This document shows positions 1 through 5,021 of a stretch of 5,028 nt of DNA, one piece after another (positions within the stretch are counted from its first letter, which is position 1; the number at the start of each line of letters is the position of its first letter). The notes below the pieces were generated by a model that made no database searches, had not been told where the DNA came from, and was given only the letters and a program-made list of their open reading frames with translations. The translations under genes were made by a program, and so were the position numbers. The DNA is taken from contig JAEYUL010000069.1 in assembly GCA_023432565.1 (NCBI GenBank), forward strand, positions 1-5,028. The letters are read 5' to 3'. This stretch comes from Actinomycetes bacterium. GTDB taxonomy: Bacteria > Actinomycetota > Actinomycetes > Actinomycetales > Cellulomonadaceae.

Positions 1-1031
1 AGCTCGGCCTCGGCCTGGCGCACGCGCTCGGCCTGCGCGGCCAGGTCGTCGGGGTCGCGGCCGTCCGTCCGCTCGGTCGTGGCCGAGCCCAGCAGCCGCA
101 CCCGGTCGGCGGCGAGCGACGCGGTGCCCCGCAGGCGCTCGCGCAGCGACGAGAGCCGGTACCAGACCTCGCTGACCTCGCTGAGCGCCGGCGCGGCTTC
201 GGCCGCCTCGCGCTCGAGGCTCGCGAGGCGGGTGCGCGTCTCACCGAGCGCGGCCTCGACGTGCGCGCGCTGGTCGTGGAGCGCGGTCTCGTCGGCGATC
301 TCCTGCTCGAGCTGGGAGCGCAGCTGCGCCAGGTCGTCGGCGAGGAGACGGGCACGCGCGTCGCGCAGGTCCGCCTGCACCACCGCCGCCTTGCGCGCGA
401 CCTCGGCCTGTCGGCCGAGCGGGCCGAGCTGGCGTCGGATCTCGGCGGTGAGATCGGTCAGGCGCGTCAGGTTGGCCTGCATCGCCTCGAGCTTGCGCAG
501 TGCCTTGTCCTTGCGCTTGCGGTGCTTGAGGACGCCCGCCGCCTCCTCGATGAAGCCGCGGCGCTCCTCGGGCGTGGCACGCAGCACCGCGTCGAGCTGG
601 CCCTGGCCGACGATCACGTGCATCTCGCGCCCGAGGCCCGAGTCGGAGAGCAGGTCCTGGATGTCGAGCAACCGGCAGGCGCGGCCGTTGATCGCGTACT
701 CGGAGCCGCCGTTGCGGAACAGCGTCCGCGAGATCGTGACCTCGGTGTACTCGATCGGCAGCGCACCGTCGGTGTTGTCGATCGTGAGGGACACCTCGGC
801 GCGACCGAGCGGGGGGCGCCCGGCGGTCCCGGCGAAGATGACGTCCTCCATCTTGCCGCCGCGCAGCGACTTGGCGCCCTGCTCCCCCATGACCCACGCG
901 AGCGCGTCGACCACGTTCGACTTCCCCGAGCCGTTGGGCCCGACGACGCACGTGATCCCCGGCTCGAAGCTCAACGTCGTCGCCGAGGCGAACGACTTGA
1001 ACCCGCGCAGGGTCAGCGTCTTGAGGTGCAC
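1..1031 (-). CDS. smc: Chromosome segregation ATPase SMC, N-terminal part (cut by left edge)
   Basis: This is the N-terminal half of the SMC condensin ATPase, which with ScpA and ScpB organises and segregates the chromosome. The minus-strand frame is open from a GTG at 1031-1029 to position 1, giving 343 codons with no stop; full SMC proteins are near 1,200 residues. It opens HLKTLTLRGFKSFA, the usual SMC head start. The Walker A motif GPNGSGKS is at residues 31-38, the R-loop region KSLRGGKMEDVIFAGT at 54-69, and the Q-loop VGQGQLD at 141-147. TPEERRGFIEEAAGVLKHRKRK at about 153-174 leads into the first coiled coil, a heptad-rich stretch full of A, E, R, L and Q running to the edge. The hinge, second coil, Walker B and signature motif lie outside. 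There is no Shine-Dalgarno sequence; a TACACT hexamer ends 7 nt before the GTG. The family call is near certain and the exact start is well supported. Confidence 0.96.
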   Translation of the reverse strand, partial: MHLKTLTLRGFKSFASATTLSFEPGITCVVGPNGSGKSNVVDALAWVMGEQGAKSLRGGKMEDVIFAGTAGRPPLGRAEVSLTIDNTDGALPIEYTEVTISRTLFRNGGSEYAINGRACRLLDIQDLLSDSGLGREMHVIVGQGQLDAVLRATPEERRGFIEEAAGVLKHRKRKDKALRKLEAMQANLTRLTDLTAEIRRQLGPLGRQAEVARKAAVVQADLRDARARLLADDLAQLRSQLEQEIADETALHDQRAHVEAALGETRTRLASLEREAAEAAPALSEVSEVWYRLSSLRERLRGTASLAADRVRLLGSATTERTDGRDPDDLAAQAERVRQAEAE

Positions 1032-1038
1032 GGTCGCG

Positions 1039-1044
1039 AGTGTA
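1039..1044 (-). promoter_or_regulatory. Putative -10 element of a leaderless smc promoter
   Basis: The minus strand reads TACACT here, followed by CGCGACC (7 nt) and then the GTG start of smc. A TANNNT hexamer about 7 nt before a start codon is the geometry expected when transcription begins at or next to the start codon, which is common in actinobacteria. No purine-rich ribosome binding site lies in between, which fits leaderless translation. No convincing -35 hexamer is found 16-18 nt upstream (CCGGTT at spacer 17). The element also lies beyond the hairpin that follows ndk, so smc may have its own promoter. This is inferred from sequence alone. Confidence 0.45.
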
Positions 1045-1073
1045 GGTCGGCGCAGCCCCGCAACCGGGGACGT

Positions 1074-1108
1074 GGCCGCGCGCAGGGCGCGGTCGCTGCG
1101 CCGCGGCC
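1074..1108 (-). terminator. Hairpin downstream of ndk, possible terminator
   Basis: On the minus strand the hairpin begins 5 nt after the ndk stop codon. GGCCGC (1108-1103) pairs with GCGGCC (1079-1074), and GCGCA (1101-1097) pairs with TGCGC (1084-1080). This gives 11 base pairs with one bulged base at 1102 and a 12-nt loop. No T-rich tract follows, so it is not a canonical intrinsic terminator, but such hairpins are common behind high-GC actinobacterial genes. Its position between ndk and the smc promoter candidate supports a terminator or 3'-end stabiliser. Chance pairing is possible at this GC content. Confidence 0.4.
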
Positions 1109-1113
1109 GACGC

Positions 1114-1539
1114 TCAGAGCGCGGGGAACCACAGGGCGATCTCGCGCGCGGCCGACTCCGGGGAGTCCGAGCCGTGCACGACGTTCTGGATGACCGGGCT
1201 GCCCCAGTCGCGCGCCAGGTCGCCGCGGATGGTGCCCGGCGCGGCGACGGTCGGGTCCGTCGCACCCGCGAGCGAGCGGAAGCCCTCGACGACGCGCTGG
1301 CCCTCGACCACCGCGGCCACGAGCGGGCCCGAGCACATGAAGTCGATCAGCGACTGCACGAACGGCTTGCCCGCGTGCTCCGCGTAGTGCTCGGCCAGCA
1401 GCGCCTCGTCGGCGTGGCGCAGCTCGAGCGCCACGAGCACGTACCCCTTGGCCTCGAGGCGGCGCAGCACCTCCCCGACCTGTCCACGGGCGACGCCGTC
1501 GGGCTTGACGAGGACCAGGGTGCGCTGCACGTCAGACAT
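1114..1539 (-). CDS. ndk: Nucleoside diphosphate kinase
   Basis: This cytosolic enzyme transfers the gamma phosphate of ATP to other NDPs and dNDPs through a phosphohistidine, balancing nucleotide pools. The product is 141 residues, typical for bacterial Ndk. Visible family features are TLVLVKPDGVARG at residues 7-19 with nucleotide-contacting K12, the FRSLAGATDP segment with R88 and T94, GTIRGD with R105, and the active-site block NVVHGSDS with catalytic H122. It ends EIALWFPAL. A few residues separate GTIRGD from the active site (RDWGSPVIQ), slightly more than in short mycobacterial forms. I chose the ATG at 1539-1537 because SDVQRTLVLVKPDG is the normal N-terminus; an in-frame GTG at 1563 would add eight unconserved residues and lie upstream of the likely promoter. 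AGGGTGG, 5 nt before the ATG, could act as a ribosome binding site. The preceding gene encodes a DUF4233 protein, a common actinobacterial neighbour of ndk. Confidence 0.97.
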   Translation of the reverse strand: MSDVQRTLVLVKPDGVARGQVGEVLRRLEAKGYVLVALELRHADEALLAEHYAEHAGKPFVQSLIDFMCSGPLVAAVVEGQRVVEGFRSLAGATDPTVAAPGTIRGDLARDWGSPVIQNVVHGSDSPESAAREIALWFPAL

Positions 1540-1546
1540 GGCGACC

Positions 1547-1552
1547 ACCCTA
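1547..1552 (-). promoter_or_regulatory. Putative -10 hexamer (or overlapping ribosome binding site) of ndk
   Basis: The minus strand reads TAGGGT, then GGTCGCC (7 nt), then the ndk ATG. This is the same spacing as TACACT before smc and would start transcription at or one base before the ATG. The overlapping string AGGGTGG at 1551-1545 instead resembles a Shine-Dalgarno sequence 5 nt from the ATG. Both readings cannot hold for one transcript: a leaderless mRNA would lack the SD, while readthrough from the DUF4233 gene would carry it. No good -35 is visible (TCCGAC at spacer 17). Confidence 0.4.
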
Positions 1553-1587
1553 GTGGCGCGCACGGGCTGGTCGGACCGCTGCGCGGC

Positions 1588-1605
1588 CCGGCGACGAGGC
1601 GCCGG
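1588..1605 (-). terminator. Small hairpin directly after the DUF4233 gene stop, possible terminator
   Basis: CCGGCG and CGCCGG form a perfect 6-bp stem around a 6-nt loop, starting on the base after the TGA of the DUF4233 gene. No T tract follows. It could attenuate readthrough into ndk, whose start is about 50 nt further on, or mark the 3' end of the permease/DUF4233 transcript. A stem of this size is expected fairly often by chance in DNA this GC-rich, so only its position argues for it. Confidence 0.3.
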
Positions 1606-2007
1606 TCAGCCCTGGACCGGGTGCGCCGCGTCGTACTCGGCCCGCTCGCGGTCGATCCGTCCGCCGATGCGCAGCGCCGCCACCCAGAGCCCGACGAACA
1701 CCAGGGCGACGAGCACGGCGATGTCCCGCGCGACCGCCGGCAGCACGACCGCCGCCGCGACCATCCAGCCCTGCAGCACCCATCCCACGAGATAGCCGCC
1801 GCGCCGCCCGACCAGGCCGGAGGCGACGACGAGCAGCAGCGCGAGGCTGCCGCCCACCGCCCACACGGCACCGGTGGACGCGACCCGCAGGCCGTACGCC
1901 ACGAGCGTCGCGAACAACACGCAGAGCGCCTCCAGCACGAGGATCGTCTGGGTGAACTGCGGCTTGGCGGGGCGCTTGCGCCGCGCCGGCGGAGCGGGGG
2001 ACGTCAC
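1606..2007 (-). CDS. DUF4233-type integral membrane protein of unknown function
   Basis: A 133-residue membrane protein with no known biochemical role. The N-terminus is basic and proline-rich (APPARRKRPAKP, residues 5-16). Four hydrophobic helices follow at about 20-40, 47-67, 71-92 and 95-115, then a short charged tail (GRIDRERAEYDAAHPVQG). Size, four-helix pattern and position directly before ndk match the actinobacterial DUF4233 family, which in mycobacteria lies between folC and ndk. The start is a GTG at 2007-2005 whose last two bases begin the upstream permease TGA, a 4-nt GTGA overlap implying translational coupling; no clear ribosome binding site is seen. Here the upstream partner is a drug efflux permease rather than folC. 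The family call rests on neighbourhood and topology as much as on residue identity. Confidence 0.87.
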   Translation of the reverse strand: MTSPAPPARRKRPAKPQFTQTILVLEALCVLFATLVAYGLRVASTGAVWAVGGSLALLLVVASGLVGRRGGYLVGWVLQGWMVAAAVVLPAVARDIAVLVALVFVGLWVAALRIGGRIDRERAEYDAAHPVQG

Positions 2008-3770
2008 CGGTGCAGGCTACCCGCGGCACGGGTGTCGTCCGCGTCCCCGCCGCCGACTGCGGCCCCACTGAGCTCGTCGTCGACCGGCTCGTCGTCGACC
2101 GGCTCGTCGTCGACCAGCTCGTCGTCGGCCGGCTCACCGTCGGCCGGCTCGCCGTCGACCTGGAGCGCGTGCGACCCGGCTGCGCGTGCGCCGTCCGCGG
2201 TGACGGCCTCGCCGCGCGCGACCATGCCGGCCACCTCGGAGAGCGTGACCTCCTTGAGGAACAGCGCGAGCACCAGACCGACCAGCACGAGCGGCACGAA
2301 GTACCAGAACGACGGCGCCAGCGTGCCGGCGAACGCGTCGACGACCCCGGACCGGTAGGGGTCCGGCAGCTGCGCGACGACCTCGGGAGTCAGGCCGGCC
2401 GCGCCACCCGGGGCGGCCGCGGGCGCGCCGGCGAACACCTCGGTGAGCCTGCTGAACAGCGCCGTGGTGAAGATCGTCGAGAAGATCGCCGTGCCGACGG
2501 CCGCGCCGATCTCGCGGAAGAAGTTGTTCGCACTCGTCGCGGTGCCGAGCTCGTGCGGGTCGACCGCGTTCTGCACGGCCAGCACGATCGTCTGCATCAC
2601 GAGGCCCATGCCGGCTCCGAGCACGAAGATCATCGCGCCGAACAGCACGAGCGACATGTCACCCGTGATGCGCGTGAGCCAGGCCAGGCCGAGCGCCGTG
2701 ATGACGAGCCCGGCGACGGGGTAGATCTTGTAGCGCCCGGTCTTGGTGATGGCGACACCCGAGCCGATCGCGGTCAGCATGACGCCCGCCATCATCGGCA
2801 GCATGAGGAAGCCGGACTGCGTGACGCCCACACCCGTGGCCATCTGCAGGAACGTGGGCAGGAACGCGAGCGCGGCGAACATGCCGGCACCCAGGATGAA
2901 CCCGATGAGCGTGGCGATCGTGAACGTCGGGTTCCGGAACAGCCGCAGCGGCAGGATCGGGTCCGGCACGACGCGCTCGACGAGCACGAACAAGCCGATC
3001 GCCACGAGCGTGCCCCCGACGAGCAGGAGCAGCCGCGGGTCGGACCAGTCGTAGCCGTCGTTGCCCGAGAACGACGTCCACGTGCTCGCGAGCACCAGTC
3101 CCGACGTCCCGACGACCATGAGCAGGATGCCCCACACGTCGATCGGGTTCTGCGAGCGGTGCGACGGCAGCTTGAGGGTGACCCACGCGGTCACGAACGC
3201 GGCGACGCCGATGGGGATGTTGATCCAGAAGCACCAGCGCCAGTCGGCGTGCTGCGTGAACAGTCCGCCGAGCAGCGGGCCGATCACGGCGGCGATGCCG
3301 AACAGCGCGCCCATCGGACCCATGTACTTGCCGCGGTCCCGGGCGGGGACGATGTCCGCGATGATCGCCTGCGACAGGATCATGAGCCCGCCGCCGCCCA
3401 GCCCCTGCACGCCGCGCCAGGCGACGAGCTCGCCGAACGACTGCGCGAAGCCCGCGCCCGCGGAGGCGATCGTGAACAGCCCGATCGCGACGAGGAAGGG
3501 CCAGCGCCGGCCCCAGATGTCGCCGAACTTGCCGTACAGCGGCATGACGACGGCGATCGCCAGGATGTAGGCGGTCACGACCCAGCCCTGGTGCGCGACG
3601 CCGTCCAGCTCACCGACGATGGTGGGCATCGCGGTCCCGACGATCGACTGGTCGAGCGAGGACAGGAACATGCTCGCCATCAGGGCGCCGAAGATCAGCC
3701 ACACGGCGCGCGGGGTGAGCACGACCAGCGGTCGGTCGCTCGCCTGCGCGGCAGCAGGGGACAGTGCCAT
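2004..3770 (-). CDS. DHA2/EmrB-QacA family 14-TM MFS multidrug efflux permease
   Basis: A 588-residue inner-membrane transporter of the major facilitator superfamily, expected to export drugs or other amphipathic compounds in exchange for protons. About fourteen hydrophobic segments can be counted between residues 23 and 506, the DHA2 pattern. Family motifs are SLDQSIVGTAMPTI in TM1 (residues 38-51, acidic D40, motif D1), GKFGDIWGRR (80-89, motif A), WRGVQGLGGGG (118-128, motif B) and GPLLGGLF (164-171, motif C). A loop rich in A, P and G (about 440-485) precedes the last helix. The tail (507-588) is hydrophilic and very acidic, with six pentapeptide repeats at about 538-567. The ATG at 3770 has GAGG 5 nt upstream. 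The 4-nt overlap with the DUF4233 gene suggests cotranscription. No regulator gene is adjacent. The substrate cannot be read from sequence; siderophore or lipid export is also possible. Confidence 0.95.
   Translation of the reverse strand: MALSPAAAQASDRPLVVLTPRAVWLIFGALMASMFLSSLDQSIVGTAMPTIVGELDGVAHQGWVVTAYILAIAVVMPLYGKFGDIWGRRWPFLVAIGLFTIASAGAGFAQSFGELVAWRGVQGLGGGGLMILSQAIIADIVPARDRGKYMGPMGALFGIAAVIGPLLGGLFTQHADWRWCFWINIPIGVAAFVTAWVTLKLPSHRSQNPIDVWGILLMVVGTSGLVLASTWTSFSGNDGYDWSDPRLLLLVGGTLVAIGLFVLVERVVPDPILPLRLFRNPTFTIATLIGFILGAGMFAALAFLPTFLQMATGVGVTQSGFLMLPMMAGVMLTAIGSGVAITKTGRYKIYPVAGLVITALGLAWLTRITGDMSLVLFGAMIFVLGAGMGLVMQTIVLAVQNAVDPHELGTATSANNFFREIGAAVGTAIFSTIFTTALFSRLTEVFAGAPAAAPGGAAGLTPEVVAQLPDPYRSGVVDAFAGTLAPSFWYFVPLVLVGLVLALFLKEVTLSEVAGMVARGEAVTADGARAAGSHALQVDGEPADGEPADDELVDDEPVDDEPVDDELSGAAVGGGDADDTRAAGSLHR
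2072..2161 (-). repeat. Six 15-bp tandem repeats encoding an acidic pentapeptide tail
   Basis: Six contiguous 15-bp units lie end to end; on the plus strand the commonest unit is GCTCGTCGTCGACCG. Units start at 2072, 2087, 2102, 2117, 2132 and 2147. The first three differ by at most one base, while the last three have diverged at a few positions. Because 15 is a multiple of three, the array stays in frame and encodes [VA]-D-[DG]-E-[PL] six times near the end of the permease. Unit gain or loss would change tail length without breaking the protein. The near identity of the units at one end suggests recent duplication. Confidence 0.93.
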
Positions 3771-3831
3771 GGGTACCTCGTTCGGTCGTCCGTTCCGGAG
3801 CGCGCGGCGTCCGGGAGCTCAGGGGGCGGGT

Positions 3832-3859
3832 CCGTGCCAGGGCTGCGGCCCGGGCACGG
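3832..3859 (-). repeat. Long near-perfect inverted repeat in the permease leader
   Basis: CCGTGCC (3832-3838) pairs with GGCACGG (3853-3859), and GGGC (3840-3843) pairs with GCCC (3848-3851). The result is an 11-bp stem with one internal mismatch (3839 against 3852) and a 4-nt loop. It is centred about 75 bp upstream of the permease ATG. In RNA it would be a very stable hairpin; as DNA it could be a regulator binding site. No T tract follows on the minus strand, so a standard intrinsic terminator is not shown. An alternative stem, GGCTGCG (3841-3847) with CGCAGCC (3863-3869), would exclude it. Confidence 0.6.
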
Positions 3860-3951
3860 GCGCGCAGCCGCGCGGGCGAGCTCGCGGCTCACCTCAGCCG
3901 GCAGCGGTCGAGGGCATCGCGCTCGCCGAGCCCAGCACGAGCGCCACCCGA

Positions 3952-3962
3952 CACGTTACGTG
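3952..3962 (-). promoter_or_regulatory. Perfect palindrome overlapping the only -10-like hexamer upstream of the permease
   Basis: The minus strand reads CACGTAACGTG, two exact 5-bp half-sites around one base. TAACGT inside it (3958-3953) is the only TANNNT on the minus strand in the whole gap between dhaM and the permease, so it is the best candidate -10. A palindrome over a -10 is a classic place for a repressor such as a TetR or MarR protein. The -35 is weak (TCGGCG at spacer 17). If it is used, the permease mRNA would have a leader of about 175 nt. This is inference; no regulator gene is in the window. Confidence 0.4.
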
Positions 3963-3994
3963 GCCCGCGGCGGCGCGCCGAGGCCATTGCTGCG

Positions 3995-4017
3995 CGGCGT
4001 GCGTCACACGCGTGCCG
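3995..4017 (-). terminator. Imperfect hairpin directly after the dhaM stop, possible terminator
   Basis: Starting on the base after the dhaM TGA, the minus strand folds as CGGC with GCCG, a 2-nt mismatched AC/AC step, then GCGT with ACGC, around a GTG loop. There is no T tract, and the mismatches weaken the stem on the transcribed strand. Its placement suggests an end of the dha transcript before the 247-nt gap, but the evidence is thin. The rest of the gap (3771-3994) holds no convincing gene. Confidence 0.25.
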
Positions 4018-4764
4018 TCAGATCTCCCCGAAACCCGAGTCGATCGCGTCCGTGAGGGCCTCGACGGCCTCACGGGCCTGCGCACCGCTCGCCTCGATCC
4101 GCAGCTGCGCGCCCTGCGTGGCACCGAGCTTCATGAGCTCGAGCACGCTCGCGGCGTTCACGCCGTTGACGGCGACCGTCGCGTCGAAGCCCGCGATCAT
4201 GCGCGCCACGACCGCTGCCGGCCGGGCGTGCAGGCCGAGCGGGTTGAGCAGCGTGCGCGTCGCGCGCACGACACCGTCGTCCGCGCCGTCGTCCGCCTCG
4301 ACCGGCACGGCGGCCTCCGGCGACGGCGCCTGTGCGGGCCCGAAGGACGCAGCGGCGTGCGCTGCCGAGGCCGCGACCTCCTGCAGACCCGCTCCCCCGT
4401 GCGCCGTGACGGCGGCGGCCACCGCCCCCTCGACGAACGGCGCGTCCACGAGCCGCACCCGCGAGGCGACCTGCGGGTCCACGTCCTCGAGCACCGCCTC
4501 GGTGGTGAGCACGGCCGAGCCGAGGTCGGCCAGCACCACGACGCCGCGCTCGCCGGCTGCCGCGCGCTCGATGGCCTGCTCGATCTTCGCGTAGTCCGTG
4601 CCGAGGCCGCCGTCACCCATCCCGCCGGCCTCGAGGATGAGGACGCCGGGCGCCATCTGCGCAGCGAGGTCGCTCGCGCCCACGGCGAGCTCGTGCGAGT
4701 GCGAGACCAGGACGAGCGCGACGCGCGGCGGCTGGTCCTCGACCGGGGACGCCGGGGCCGTCAC
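4018..4764 (-). CDS. dhaM: PTS-dependent dihydroxyacetone kinase phosphotransferase subunit DhaM (EIIA-HPr fusion)
   Basis: DhaM carries phosphate from the PTS to ADP bound on DhaL, which phosphorylates dihydroxyacetone held by DhaK, all in the cytosol. The product is 248 residues. Residues 14-135 are an EIIA-Man-like domain beginning RVALVLVSHSHELAVG, with H22 as the likely phosphohistidine and conserved GGMGDGGLGTDYAKI (47-61) and LADLGSAVLTTE (78-89). An Ala/Pro/acidic linker (about 136-164) joins it to an HPr domain (about 165-248) with the GLHARPA active site (H179) and ASVLELMKLGA (205-215), where S206 sits at the place of HPr's regulatory serine. The Enzyme I-like third domain of E. 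coli DhaM is missing, so a separate Enzyme I must phosphorylate H179. The GTG at 4764 overlaps the dhaL stop by 4 nt (GTGA). A frame extending to 5004 is only the antiphase reading of dhaL. Function is clear; the symbol follows from domains and the dhaL neighbour. Confidence 0.94.
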   Translation of the reverse strand: MTAPASPVEDQPPRVALVLVSHSHELAVGASDLAAQMAPGVLILEAGGMGDGGLGTDYAKIEQAIERAAAGERGVVVLADLGSAVLTTEAVLEDVDPQVASRVRLVDAPFVEGAVAAAVTAHGGAGLQEVAASAAHAAASFGPAQAPSPEAAVPVEADDGADDGVVRATRTLLNPLGLHARPAAVVARMIAGFDATVAVNGVNAASVLELMKLGATQGAQLRIEASGAQAREAVEALTDAIDSGFGEI

Positions 4765-5021
4765 GGCTCGCGGCCCGCGGCCGTCGCCGCCGCGGCCTCC
4801 AGCAGGAGCTGCGACGAGCGCGCGCCGGGGTCGAGGTGCCCCGCCGACCGCTCGCCGAGGTAGCTCGCGCGGCCCTTGGTCGCGACGAGCGGGATCGTCG
4901 CCTCCGCGCCCGCCGCCGCCGCCGCGGCAGCCGCCGCGAGCACCTGCTCGGGCGCAGCGTCGTCGGCCGCGGCCGTTGCCCCCCCCACGGCCCCCGGGGC
5001 CCACCCGTCGACCAAAGTCTT
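4761..5021 (-). CDS. dhaL: Dihydroxyacetone kinase ADP-binding subunit DhaL, C-terminal fragment
   Basis: These 86 codons match the end of DhaL, the all-helical subunit that holds ADP as a permanent cofactor and hands phosphate from DhaM to dihydroxyacetone on DhaK. The fragment starts KTLVDGWAPG, aligning with the family motif GDKT(M/L)(V/L)DA, continues through an alanine-rich helix (AAAAAAAAAGAEATIPL), and ends with KGRASYLGERSAGHLDPGA, a strongly conserved DhaL signature. The full protein is about 200-210 residues, so the N-terminal Mg/ADP-binding half is missing. The codon before KT is TAG (5024-5022), exactly where the conserved Asp is expected; the codon before that encodes Gly, as expected. 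Either the last bases of the sequence are wrong or the gene is broken. A TTG at 5015 could serve as a start, but it would begin mid-fold. It overlaps dhaM by 4 nt. Confidence 0.85.
   Translation of the reverse strand, partial: KTLVDGWAPGAVGGATAAADDAAPEQVLAAAAAAAAAGAEATIPLVATKGRASYLGERSAGHLDPGARSSQLLLEAAAATAAGREP

Noticed and set aside
1056..1069. Short inverted repeat CCCCG/CGGGG between ndk and smc
   Set aside because: Five GC pairs with a 4-nt loop are expected by chance here; it has no clear role beyond lying near the weak -35 region of smc.
1114..1563. Upstream GTG start for ndk at 1563
   Set aside because: It adds MRATRVVA, which is not part of the Ndk fold, and would lie upstream of the likely promoter and ribosome binding site.
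79..2358. Plus-strand open frame of 759 codons
   Set aside because: It runs antisense across smc, ndk, DUF4233 and the permease tail, is dominated by Arg, Ser and Ala, and has no recognisable domain. It is a GC-driven shadow.
3695..3892. Minus-strand 65-codon frame overlapping the permease start
   Set aside because: It reads into the permease in another frame, has Arg/Pro-rich composition and no ribosome binding site of note. Treated as a shadow.
2010..4055. Plus-strand open frame of 681 codons
   Set aside because: It is antisense to the permease and the gap, and its product is an implausible string of R, D, E, H and G. The LVVDR repeats in it are just the other strand of the 15-bp array.
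3619..4863. Plus-strand open frame of 414 codons opposite dhaM
   Set aside because: It is antisense to dhaM and the permease start, both clear family members, and shows no domain of its own.
4911..4940. GCC/GCG-rich stretch that looks like a trinucleotide repeat
   Set aside because: It encodes the alanine-rich helix normal for DhaL and mixes alanine codons, so it is not a clean repeat array.
4018..5004. Longer DhaM start at 5004 giving 328 residues
   Set aside because: The extra 80 residues are Gly/Arg-rich nonsense read out of frame through dhaL. The GTG at 4764 gives the normal N-terminus and a 4-nt overlap.
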